Source: Candidatus Heimdallarchaeota archaeon (lineage in GTDB: Archaea > Asgardarchaeota > Heimdallarchaeia > Heimdallarchaeales > Heimdallarchaeaceae). From it: a DNA stretch of 23,394 nt. Shown one piece after another: positions 1-7,110 of this stretch (position 1 is the first letter of the stretch; every line of letters starts with the position of its first letter). Where the stretch lies: NCBI GenBank assembly GCA_016839875.1, contig JAEOTK010000255.1, positions 1 to 23,394 on the forward strand. The letters run 5' to 3'. Below the pieces are notes generated by a model. The model searched no databases. It was not told the DNA's origin and worked only from the letters and a program-made list of their open reading frames with translations. A program made the position numbers and the translations under genes.

Positions 1-975
1 AGACTTGAAGTAGCAACAAATGACATCGCAGAACAACTTATGAAACTAGAGAGAGAAGGAAAGAAAATCAAAGTTGAAACACTTGCTCAGCTTCTTGAAA
101 GCATAGAAAACATAAAACTATCAGCTTATTATCTTCCTAAAACTGAGAATAAGGTATACATTATAAAAAACATTGAGTGCTTAGAATTTATTGCAAATGC
201 ATTGCACTTGGAGCAATACTTAGCTGAAAAAGAATCAAACGAAATTCTAGATCTAATCTATCATGCAAAAGCTCATTATTACTCGACAAAGGCTTTAGAA
301 ATATCTCAATTAAGTAGCAGCAGTATTATTGATAGAGAATGGGTAGAAAAAAGATATAGTCAGACTTTCATCCAAGGGCAAGATGTTGAATTACGTCTTT
401 TTGAATTAACAAGACAATATCTATTTCTTAATTCTGTAATAGATAAAGTAGCTCAGAGTTACAAACTGGCTCATTCTTCTGAACAATCTATTAAAGAGAA
501 TTACATAGCAATCATAAACAACACATTCAATCAATTTGATTTATTTAATGCGATCAATTCTCGTATTGCAGAAGATTGTAGAGAACTAATAAACCATAAA
601 GAATTATTTTCTACAGAGGATTCTGGAATTAATTGGAAAACAATCGAAATAAAGATGCAATTAGCATATACTCTTGGAGACTTCTTAGAGGCAACCAAAA
701 AGGCAATACTTGGATTTGGTGCAAGTAAAAATAAAGAGAATCATAAGGCTGCATCATTTCTTAATGAAGCTGCAAAATTAGCTCAAAAAGCAAGTGAAAT
801 CCTACAAACAATAGCAAATGTTGAATCATCTTTTGCCCAGTTAGCCAACACAACATATGAGTATAGTATCTTATTGAAAGAATTAGAAAGGAAAGCTAGA
901 GATTCTAAAAAACTCCAGCAATTGCCAATGGAACAGATATTTGGAGTTCTTAAACAACTAACTTTTCTATCCTAA
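1..975 (+). CDS. Unrecognised helical protein, 5' end outside the window
   Basis: The frame is open from the first base, and residues encoded before the first in-frame ATG (base 40) continue smoothly, so the gene most likely begins upstream. What is visible is about 324 residues, almost wholly helix-forming and rich in Glu, Lys, Leu, Ala and Gln. There is no signal peptide, membrane segment, Cys cluster or nucleotide-binding motif. The last third (bases about 640-930) looks like long amphipathic helices, suggesting a helical bundle or TPR-like repeat scaffold, though no repeat register is clear. I do not recognise the family. The next gene starts 91 nt downstream behind its own TATA box, so this gene ends a transcription unit. 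Confidence 0.6.
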   Translation, partial: RLEVATNDIAEQLMKLEREGKKIKVETLAQLLESIENIKLSAYYLPKTENKVYIIKNIECLEFIANALHLEQYLAEKESNEILDLIYHAKAHYYSTKALEISQLSSSSIIDREWVEKRYSQTFIQGQDVELRLFELTRQYLFLNSVIDKVAQSYKLAHSSEQSIKENYIAIINNTFNQFDLFNAINSRIAEDCRELINHKELFSTEDSGINWKTIEIKMQLAYTLGDFLEATKKAILGFGASKNKENHKAASFLNEAAKLAQKASEILQTIANVESSFAQLANTTYEYSILLKELERKARDSKKLQQLPMEQIFGVLKQLTFLS

Positions 976-1001
976 AACTTACGCCTGTTATTCACTCAAA
1001 A

Positions 1002-1016
1002 TAGTAATAATTACTA
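1002..1016. repeat. Perfect 7-bp palindrome upstream of the DUF43 gene
   Basis: TAGTAAT-A-ATTACTA reads the same on both strands around one central base. It lies about 20 nt before the TATA box at 1036 and 27 nt after the preceding stop codon. It could be an operator half-site pair or the foot of a weak terminator. Short AT palindromes also arise by chance in this composition. Confidence 0.3.
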
Positions 1017-1035
1017 GAACTAAGGTTTCGAGAAA

Positions 1036-1044
1036 TTTTTTAAA
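1036..1044 (+). promoter_or_regulatory. TATA box for the DUF43/BpsA-like gene
   Basis: TTTTTTAAA centred near 1040 is about 27 nt before the ATG at 1067. That places the expected archaeal transcription start at or next to the start codon, giving a leaderless mRNA. No Shine-Dalgarno site precedes this ATG, which agrees. Confidence 0.5.
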
Positions 1045-1066
1045 CTACTATGCTAAGCAGTAATAG

Positions 1067-1921
1067 ATGACTAATCTCCCCATTAACGAGGAATTACTGG
1101 ATGAGATTCATACTACCTTTGATTCTATAAAACAACTTCGTGGAGACCCCAATCAAGAATTAGATCAGTATTATCTAACAAAGGAATCCAGCTTACAACG
1201 AGCTTGTCTATTAGAACCTGAACTGTATAATGGAAAAAGGATTATTCTATTAGGTGATATGGATCTTACGTCGCTTTGTATCGGACTCCTATCAAAACCC
1301 AAGGATTTAGCTGTATTAGATATTGATAAACGATTACCTGAAATTGTATTCAAGATGAAGTTTGAGCACAAAATTCGCTCTATTCGTTTTATTAATCACG
1401 ATTATCGTCTTAGAACCATTGCTATTTTAAAAAATCAGTTTGATTATATCTTCATTGAACCTCCCATGACTAAAGATGGCTTAGAACTTGGATTATCTAG
1501 AGCTGTTCAATGTGCTAAGAAAGACCAATCCTCGAGAATTATTCTCTCTTGTGATTTAGAGGAAGAGAACGGAGGATTTGTAAATTCACTAATAGAAAAA
1601 ATGAAGCTAGAGATATTGGAGGAAAAAAAAGAGTTCAATAAGTATGAGTATCAAACTCCTTTGAATAAAAAAACATCGGATCTTTATGTGCTGCAGGTAA
1701 ACGCTGATTCGGAAGAAACGATTTCACACCACTATCTTGGTCCTACTTACTATAGAGAGAGTGGCAATTATCCCTATCAATACTTATGTAAGTGTGGAGA
1801 AACTTTACTTGTTGGTGAGAGTGGAGATTTTACATCAATTGAAGAACTGCAGAACAAAGGATGTCCAAAATGCCAATATAAAGAGAAATTTCTCTATAAT
1901 TCAAGCATTAAAATCGAATAG
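1067..1921 (+). CDS. DUF43/BpsA-like branched-polyamine synthase homologue with altered motifs
   Basis: The order of motifs matches the DUF43 (BpsA C-terminal) family: ELDQ (31-34) followed by TKES, a Rossmann strand ending LLGDMDL (61-67), acidic strand end LDIDKR (84-89), and FDYIFIEPPMT (125-135). Authentic BpsA transfers aminopropyl groups from decarboxylated SAM to spermidine to make branched polyamines in thermophiles. Here the usual GDDD reads GDMD and the usual TDPPYT reads IEPPMT, so activity or substrate may differ. The protein is 284 residues and lacks the N-terminal winged-helix part of characterised BpsA. It ends in a four-Cys knuckle pair (C241, C243, C266, C269), probably a zinc ribbon. 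Family assignment is fairly secure; the reaction is not. Confidence 0.7.
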   Translation: MTNLPINEELLDEIHTTFDSIKQLRGDPNQELDQYYLTKESSLQRACLLEPELYNGKRIILLGDMDLTSLCIGLLSKPKDLAVLDIDKRLPEIVFKMKFEHKIRSIRFINHDYRLRTIAILKNQFDYIFIEPPMTKDGLELGLSRAVQCAKKDQSSRIILSCDLEEENGGFVNSLIEKMKLEILEEKKEFNKYEYQTPLNKKTSDLYVLQVNADSEETISHHYLGPTYYRESGNYPYQYLCKCGETLLVGESGDFTSIEELQNKGCPKCQYKEKFLYNSSIKIE

Positions 1922-1940
1922 TTAATATTAGAATAGGGAA

Positions 1941-1950
1941 AAGTATAAAC
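1941..1950 (+). promoter_or_regulatory. TATA box for the OapC-like gene
   Basis: AAGTATAAAC centred near 1946 lies about 24 nt before the ATG at 1970, and no Shine-Dalgarno site is present. The mRNA is likely leaderless. Confidence 0.45.
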
Positions 1951-1969
1951 AGAGCTTCATAGTGATTTT

Positions 1970-2335
1970 ATGTCAAATCCAGCAAAAAAGAGAACAATTT
2001 GTGCTCTATGTGAAAAGGAACTAGTACTATCAAGTCAAATTTTACTAAGTGGTTGTCCACACTGTAAATCCTTCAAATTCAAAACTTATAGAGATCTCTC
2101 TTATGATGAACAGAAGGAACAAGAATTAGAACTAATAGTTGACAAAGAAATAACGGATACCGATATTCAAGAAGGGTTGGAATCAATTAGATTGACAAGT
2201 GATGGTGTTTTCGAAGTAGATGTAGATAAACTACTTTCAGATTCCGAGGGAGAAAAACCTATTGTTAGTAGAAATAAAGATGGCTCCTACCACATAAAAT
2301 TTCAATCAAATAATGAAAAAAAAGAGAATGACTAA
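1970..2335 (+). CDS. OapC-like zinc-ribbon protein (DUF2072 type)
   Basis: This is a 121-residue protein with an N-terminal zinc ribbon: a CxxC pair (C11, C14) and a GCPHC pair (C29, C32). An acidic linker follows, then a C-terminal stretch (about 71-113) of the form SIRLTSDGVFEVDVDKLL then GSYHIKF. This is the layout of the archaeal DUF2072 family, called OapC in Haloferax, where it is encoded beside an Era-like GTPase and a DUF2073 protein. Both those partners are in this window but 4.8 kb away, separated by RPB5 and the F420 genes. The family's biochemical function is not established, so the name records homology only. Confidence 0.72.
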   Translation: MSNPAKKRTICALCEKELVLSSQILLSGCPHCKSFKFKTYRDLSYDEQKEQELELIVDKEITDTDIQEGLESIRLTSDGVFEVDVDKLLSDSEGEKPIVSRNKDGSYHIKFQSNNEKKEND

Positions 2336-2356
2336 AAACTCTCTCTTTTCACAAAA

Positions 2357-2364
2357 TTTTAAAT
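2357..2364 (+). promoter_or_regulatory. TATA box for the RPB5-like gene
   Basis: TTTTAAAT centred near 2360 predicts transcription from about 2385. That would exclude the upstream in-frame TTG at 2368 as start codon and supports the TTG at 2398. Confidence 0.4.
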
Positions 2365-2397
2365 CCATTGAAAAAAAAGGAAGGCGAGGTAACTTTC

Positions 2398-3468
2398 TTG
2401 GCCACTAAAGAACAACAAGCAAAAGAGAATAGAATTATTAAAGGAGTAAAGGAAATTTTAGAGTTTAGAGGGTATGGCATCAAAAAAACAAATGAAAATG
2501 ATGATTATTTAGATGTATATGCTCAAAAACGCAACGAAGAGGGAGAAAAAATTGATGCTATAGCTAGATTTCCAAAAAATCCTCAAATTGGAGTTAAAAC
2601 CATTAGAACATTAGGTAAACTTCAAACAGAAGAAGAAATTGATGATGCTTTACTTATTGCTGAAGCTCCATTAACACACTATGCAAAGAAAGAATCTGTC
2701 AAACTGGGAATCGAGATAATAAGTAGTTCTAATCCTCTATTCAACATATTTGAACATGATCTAGTTCCACAACACCTTAAGTTAAGCACAAGAGAAATTC
2801 GAACATTTCTTAAAAACTTTCAAATTGCTAAACATCAGATTCCAAAAATCATAGAAACAGATCCTGCTGTAAAAGCAATTCAAGCTAAACCAGGAGATGT
2901 AATTAAGATTGTAAGGAATCCGCAGATGGGTGACCAAGGATCCTACTATAGAGTAGTCATAAAATCCTCTGCTAGACTTCGTATTTCTGATGTCGTACCA
3001 ATAAAGAAGAAAGAAGTATCTAAGCCTAAAGCTGAACCAAAAAAGGTAAAAGAAAAAGTAACTGAAACAAAAGAAGAAGCTAAACCAAAACCAAAGACAA
3101 AGCCAAAGGAAGAAGTTAAACCAAAGGCAGCTCCAAAGAAAACTCCAGCTAAGAAGCCAGCAGCTAAACCAAAAGCAGCTCCAAAGAAAACTCCAGCTAA
3201 GAAACCATCAGCTAAACCAAAGGCAGCTCCAAAGAAAACACCAGCTAAGAAGCCAGCAGCTAAACCAAAAGCAACTCCAAAGAAAACACCAGCTAAGAAA
3301 CCAGCAGCTAAACCAAAGGCAGCTCCAAAGAAAACACCAGCTAAGAAACCAGCAGCTAAACCAAAGGCAGCTCCAAAGAAAGCACCAAAGAAACCAGCAG
3401 CTAAACCAAAAGCAGCAGCAAAGAAGAAACCAGCTAAAAAAGCAAAGAAAACTGACAAAAAGAAATAA
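2398..3468 (+). CDS. Two-domain eukaryote-like RPB5 (RNA polymerase subunit H) with H1-like Lys/Ala/Pro tail
   Basis: Start chosen at TTG 2398 because GCGAGGT ends 7 nt before it; an in-frame TTG at 2368 has no ribosome site. Residues 112-188 are the archaeal RpoH/RPB5 assembly domain (FEHDLVPQH, DPAVKAIQAKPGDVIKIVR, YYRVV). Residues 2-111 match the RPB5 N-terminal jaw domain: FPKNPQIGVKTIRTL aligns with human FPEEPKVGIKTIKVY, and LTHYAKK with MTPSAKQ. From memory, archaeal RpoH normally lacks this domain. Residues about 203-356 form a highly basic tail with a 16-residue repeat AAPKKTPAKKPAAKPK, as in linker histone H1. The gene stands apart from any rpoB/rpoA cluster, so it may be the only RPB5 or a paralogue. 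The tail could bind nucleic acid; that is inference. Confidence 0.85.
   Translation: MATKEQQAKENRIIKGVKEILEFRGYGIKKTNENDDYLDVYAQKRNEEGEKIDAIARFPKNPQIGVKTIRTLGKLQTEEEIDDALLIAEAPLTHYAKKESVKLGIEIISSSNPLFNIFEHDLVPQHLKLSTREIRTFLKNFQIAKHQIPKIIETDPAVKAIQAKPGDVIKIVRNPQMGDQGSYYRVVIKSSARLRISDVVPIKKKEVSKPKAEPKKVKEKVTETKEEAKPKPKTKPKEEVKPKAAPKKTPAKKPAAKPKAAPKKTPAKKPSAKPKAAPKKTPAKKPAAKPKATPKKTPAKKPAAKPKAAPKKTPAKKPAAKPKAAPKKAPKKPAAKPKAAAKKKPAKKAKKTDKKK
3127..3411 (+). repeat. 48-bp tandem repeat encoding the H1-like tail
   Basis: Five 48-bp units and a sixth 45-bp unit encode AAPKKTPAKKPAAKPK with single changes (Ser for Ala in unit 2, Thr for Ala in unit 4, a deletion in unit 6). A degenerate seventh unit runs to the stop codon. 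The units differ at synonymous positions (aag/aaa, aca/act), so the array is not a very recent expansion. Repeat number could still vary between strains. Confidence 0.9.
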
Positions 3469-3501
3469 ACATTAAAGTAGCAAAGTAATATAGGGTTCGT
3501 G

Positions 3502-4428
3502 ATGATTACTTTTCTATCTGGTGGAACAGGAACCCCTAAACTAATTCAAGGTTTTAGAAGAATTACTGATGATAGTAATCTAACAATTGTTGCTAACTCA
3601 GGAGATGATATTTGGCTCTATGGGTTATATATTTCACCAGATATTGATACGATACTTTATCTTTTCAGTGGATTTCTGGATGAAGAAAAATATTGGGGAA
3701 TTAAAGATGATACATTCAATACTATGTCATTTTTGAAAGGAATGGGTATAGACACTTGGTTTAAACTAGGAGATAGAGATATAGCTTTACATCTTCAAAG
3801 AACTCGACATATTCATGAAGGAATGAATCTATCAGAAATAACACAGAAATTAGCTAAGAAATTGAAAATCAAAGCTACAATTTTGCCTTGTAGTGATAAT
3901 CATATTGAAACAAGAATAATAACTGAAGAAGAAAAAGACATTCATTTTCAAGAATTTTGGGTAAAATACAGAAGTAAAGTAAATATCAAAGATTTATATG
4001 TTAAAGGAGTAGAAAATGCTGAAGTTCCACCCGCCGTTTTGGATCGAATAGAGAATTCTGGTTTAATAATAATTGGACCCAGCAATCCTATAACAAGTAT
4101 TGGACCAATTATTCAAATCAAGGAAATAAAAAAATGTCTTCAGAAAAACAAAGAAAAATGTATTGCAATAAGTCCAATAGTAGGCAATGAACCAATCAGT
4201 GGACCAACTGGACAGTTAATGTTAGCTCTAGGAAAAGAAACCTCTTCTCTAGGTGTAGCAAGGATATATAGTGAATTTTGTGATACATTCGTTGTTCATG
4301 AATCAGATGAAATCATAGGGAAAAAAATCGAAGATGAAATTGGGATGAATGTATTGAAAAACAACATCATTTTCAAAAAAACCCAAGATGCAGAGACTTT
4401 AGCGAAATTTATCCTGAAGAGGAGCTAA
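3502..4428 (+). CDS. cofD: 2-phospho-L-lactate transferase (F420 biosynthesis)
   Basis: CofD joins the activated 2-phospholactyl (or phosphoenolpyruvyl) group to the deazaflavin Fo, giving F420-0 or its dehydro form. The N-terminal nucleotide-binding loop SGGTGTPKL, the NSGDDIWLYGLYISPDIDT block and the GPSNPITSIGPI block are all CofD hallmarks. About 308 residues is the normal length. The start is either GTG 3499 or the immediately following ATG 3502; ATG was chosen. The stop is only 5 nt before the next ORF, whose ribosome site GAGGAG lies inside the cofD end. cofC is two genes downstream, so the pathway's guanylyltransferase and transferase are co-transcribed. The Fo synthase and the glutamate ligase genes are not in this window. 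Confidence 0.93.
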   Translation: MITFLSGGTGTPKLIQGFRRITDDSNLTIVANSGDDIWLYGLYISPDIDTILYLFSGFLDEEKYWGIKDDTFNTMSFLKGMGIDTWFKLGDRDIALHLQRTRHIHEGMNLSEITQKLAKKLKIKATILPCSDNHIETRIITEEEKDIHFQEFWVKYRSKVNIKDLYVKGVENAEVPPAVLDRIENSGLIIIGPSNPITSIGPIIQIKEIKKCLQKNKEKCIAISPIVGNEPISGPTGQLMLALGKETSSLGVARIYSEFCDTFVVHESDEIIGKKIEDEIGMNVLKNNIIFKKTQDAETLAKFILKRS

Positions 4429-4433
4429 GACAC

Positions 4434-5228
4434 ATGGGAATAGAACCATTTCAAATCAATCCTCCAATTGCTCAATCTGCGATTTCAGGAATAGCAGATG
4501 CTCAATTTTGTCAGAAATTATTGGATTATGGTGCGGGGATGGTAACTTTAGGGGGATTTTCAATAGACAAAATAAATATCCAAGCATCAAAGAAAATTAA
4601 GGAGAGAGGAAGAAAGGAGTTCATATTTCCTCAAGAAAACGAAAATCTTGAAAATTGGATAAAACAAAACTTGATTCTTCGAAGAAAAAATAGTAAACAA
4701 AAAATTGCAGCTAATGTAAGACTTGTAGAATTAGATGAATTGAGTAGAACCTGGTTATCTGTATTAGATAGAACTGTTGATTATATTGAATTAAATGCTC
4801 ATTGTAGACAAAAGGAGATACTTGAACAGGGAGGAGGTCAAAACATTATTCAGAATCTAAATTCTCTTGAGCAACTCATTAATTCGATTCAGACCGTTAT
4901 TAATCCTAATAAGCTAGGTATTAAAATTAGGGGACTATCAATCAAAAATATAGAAAATCTAACGAATCTTCTTGAGTCAAATCAAATTTCATATATTCAT
5001 GTTGATGCAATGGTTCCTGGTGTAGACAAATCTGACTTGAATTTAATAACAAAACTAGTATCATCTACTAGTATTCCAATAATAGGAAATAATTCTGTAA
5101 AGTGTATAGAAAATGTTTTAGAGATACTTGAATTAGGAGCTGTTGCAGCATCATTAGCAAGACCTTTAATTGACAGTCCCGAAATCATGCTCGAATTAAC
5201 AGATCAACTAGAAGGAAAAATAATATGA
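4434..5228 (+). CDS. Archaeal Dus-like TIM-barrel protein (NifR3-related, MJ0144 type)
   Basis: This is a 264-residue protein with alternating strands and helices of a TIM barrel. Its central signature ELNAHCRQKEI (119-129, C124) resembles the catalytic NPGCP region of tRNA-dihydrouridine synthases. It continues with GIKIRGL (162-167) and the late phosphate-binding-like strands PIIGNNSV and AVAASLARPLI. This fits the archaeal NifR3-related family, which is shorter than true Dus enzymes and lacks their C-terminal tRNA-binding helical domain. It is sandwiched between cofD (5 nt gap) and cofC (ATGA overlap), suggesting a role tied to F420 or a flavin/deazaflavin substrate. The reaction is unknown. 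GAGGAG precedes the ATG. Confidence 0.7.
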   Translation: MGIEPFQINPPIAQSAISGIADAQFCQKLLDYGAGMVTLGGFSIDKINIQASKKIKERGRKEFIFPQENENLENWIKQNLILRRKNSKQKIAANVRLVELDELSRTWLSVLDRTVDYIELNAHCRQKEILEQGGGQNIIQNLNSLEQLINSIQTVINPNKLGIKIRGLSIKNIENLTNLLESNQISYIHVDAMVPGVDKSDLNLITKLVSSTSIPIIGNNSVKCIENVLEILELGAVAASLARPLIDSPEIMLELTDQLEGKII

Positions 5229-5839
5229 GTATTGCCATATTAATTCCATACCGAGGAACAAAAAAAGATAAGAGTAGACTTCGCAAGGATTTTGAGGGGA
5301 GCTCTGTTGAGGACTTATTATATGATATGATGCAACATGTAATTAACGAAGTTGCACACCTAGAAGAGGTTCAAACGATCTATGTGCTAACTAAAAAAGA
5401 TGAGATAGATTTTGAGGGTAATTATCGTATATTAAAGGATATGGGGAGAAATCTTAATGATTCTGTACAACAAGCTTTCAAGCTTATTGAGGAAGAGAAC
5501 ATTATAATCACCATGGCTGATTTGCCTTTGTTAAAAACAAGAGATGTGCAGAAAGTGATTGAAACAATCAAAAAGGGAAAAAATGCTGTGCTTGCTCCTA
5601 CCTCTGATAATGGTACAAGTATACTTGGTTTTAGCAAGTATGTTTCATTTCCACTAGTTTTTGGGATAAATTCAGCTTTGAAATTTGAGAAGATACTTCA
5701 AGAGCAAAACATTGAGCATGAGATTTTACCCCATGTTATAGGGTATAGGGACATAGACACATTTAAAGATTTAATAGAATTAGAAAACAATAGTTCTGTA
5801 CCAGATTGGTTAGTGAATTTCATTAAAAAGGTGAAATAA
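5225..5839 (+). CDS. cofC: 2-phospho-L-lactate guanylyltransferase (F420 biosynthesis)
   Basis: CofC activates 2-phospholactate (or phosphoenolpyruvate) with GTP, making the donor used by CofD. The 204-residue protein has the GT-A-like fold markers: N-terminal IAILIPYRG (3-11) with downstream Lys/Arg, MADLPLL (97-103) for metal and nucleotide, PTSDNGTSIL (125-134) and FGINSALKF (146-154). The typical sequence in the third block is P-D-x-G-G-T-N, so the loop here is slightly divergent. The start overlaps the preceding stop (ATGA), showing translational coupling. The next gene starts immediately after its stop. Confidence 0.9.
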   Translation: MSIAILIPYRGTKKDKSRLRKDFEGSSVEDLLYDMMQHVINEVAHLEEVQTIYVLTKKDEIDFEGNYRILKDMGRNLNDSVQQAFKLIEEENIIITMADLPLLKTRDVQKVIETIKKGKNAVLAPTSDNGTSILGFSKYVSFPLVFGINSALKFEKILQEQNIEHEILPHVIGYRDIDTFKDLIELENNSSVPDWLVNFIKKVK

Positions 5840-6985
5840 TTGAAAGAAAAAATTGAAAGAGTTCAACAAGTTCTGAAAAAGCATAAAATTGATGGATGGA
5901 TTGTCTTTTGTCACCATTCCTATGATATCCACCAAAAATATTTACTTGAGAAATGGTACTCAAGTCCAATCTTAATTTTGATTCAACAAGAAGGTAAACC
6001 AAAGATCATTGTTTCTCAAATGGAAGCCATGATGGTTGAAGAAGAAGTTTATGATGTATTGTCATATAAGAAAGGAGAAGAACTAAAGCAGTTGATTAAA
6101 ACAGAGATGGAAGGCATTCCTAATAATTCTAAAATTGCTATGAATTTCGTAGATGAAGATAAAGTTTTCAAAAACATGAATTATGATATTATATCAAGTG
6201 GAACTTTCAAAGCTCTGACTAAATACAATACAAATCTGGAGTATGTTTCTGCTAGAGATATTATCTTTGATATCAGAGCTGTGAAAACAAAGAAAGAACG
6301 GGAGAATCATGCAATATCATCAAAGCTAGCTGAAGAGCTAATGGTAGAAAAAATAGAACCAATTATCAAAGCTGGAATGACAGAAAAAGAACTTGCTGCA
6401 ACTATCGAGTTTGAATGTAACAAGAGAGGAGGAGTTGCTTTTGAAGCTATTGTAGCATCTGGTCCTCATGCAGCCATTCCTCATCATAAACCAGATGAAA
6501 CAAAAATTCAAGAAAACCAAGTCTTACTCATTGATTACGGAGTTGCTTATAATTGGGCAAATTCTGACATTACACGTACATATTGGATAGGAAAAGAACC
6601 TTCTGAAGAAGTTTTACGAGCGTATGAAGCTGTAGATCAAGCTAAAGAAGCTGCATATTCATTGATTAAAGCTGGTGTATTGGCTTCTGACGTCGAGCAA
6701 GCTGTAAGAGATAAATTTACAGAATATGGATATGATCACGAAAAATTATACATTCATTCAACAGGTCATCCGATTGGGATTGAAACTCATGATATCGGAC
6801 GAGGTATAAGAAAGGCAACTCCAGAATCCCCAGCAAAACCATTGCTAGAAAATTCTGTAATTACTGTTGAACCAGGATTATATTTCAGTGGAAAGTTTGG
6901 GATACGATTAGAAGATGATTGTATTGTAACAAAAGAAGGATCAATTCGATTATGCAATACTCCTAAAGAAATGATATGCTTGTAA
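5840..6985 (+). CDS. M24 family Xaa-Pro aminopeptidase/dipeptidase
   Basis: The 381-residue protein has an N-terminal creatinase-like domain (1-about 150) and a pita-bread metallopeptidase domain. All five metal ligands are present: D232 and D243 in IDYGVAYNWANSDITRT, H310 in STGHPIG, E344 in TVEPGLY and E358 in RLEDD. The enzyme should release N-terminal residues next to proline in the cytoplasm. The TTG start sits directly after the cofC stop with GGTGA 5 nt upstream, so it is the last gene of the cofD operon. No mechanistic link to F420 is apparent. Confidence 0.9.
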   Translation: MKEKIERVQQVLKKHKIDGWIVFCHHSYDIHQKYLLEKWYSSPILILIQQEGKPKIIVSQMEAMMVEEEVYDVLSYKKGEELKQLIKTEMEGIPNNSKIAMNFVDEDKVFKNMNYDIISSGTFKALTKYNTNLEYVSARDIIFDIRAVKTKKERENHAISSKLAEELMVEKIEPIIKAGMTEKELAATIEFECNKRGGVAFEAIVASGPHAAIPHHKPDETKIQENQVLLIDYGVAYNWANSDITRTYWIGKEPSEEVLRAYEAVDQAKEAAYSLIKAGVLASDVEQAVRDKFTEYGYDHEKLYIHSTGHPIGIETHDIGRGIRKATPESPAKPLLENSVITVEPGLYFSGKFGIRLEDDCIVTKEGSIRLCNTPKEMICL

Positions 6986-7005
6986 GTTTATCGTGAATAA
7001 AATAT

Positions 7006-7033
7006 AGCGAAATATTTGCTTTTCTCTTTTTTG
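7006..7033 (+). terminator. Probable terminator after the cofD-pepQ-like operon
   Basis: AGCGAAATATTTGCT can fold into a 6-bp stem (one G-T pair) and is followed at once by a pyrimidine-rich tract with a run of six T. It ends a five-kilobase co-directional run and precedes a fresh transcription unit. Confidence 0.45.
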
Positions 7034-7110
7034 TCGTAATACCAGAGTGTGATGACAATATTATTTCGTTTTAAGGTAACTTTGGAGAATGATTCTTAAA
7101 GGTGAAATGA

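Noticed and set aside
40..975. ATG at 40 as a true gene start
   Set aside because: The frame is open to base 1 with similar helical sequence, and no TATA box or ribosome site can be judged upstream; a partial gene is likelier.
3127..3411. Regular repeats that could suggest a CRISPR array
   Set aside because: The units are contiguous with no unique spacers, keep a coding frame and encode the protein tail.
2946..3458. Long minus-strand open frame (170 codons, Gly/Ala/Phe-rich) opposite the RPB5 tail
   Set aside because: It is the complement of the Lys/Ala/Pro repeat, which lacks stop codons in that frame. The product would be a low-complexity Phe/Gly/Ala repeat with no promoter or ribosome site.
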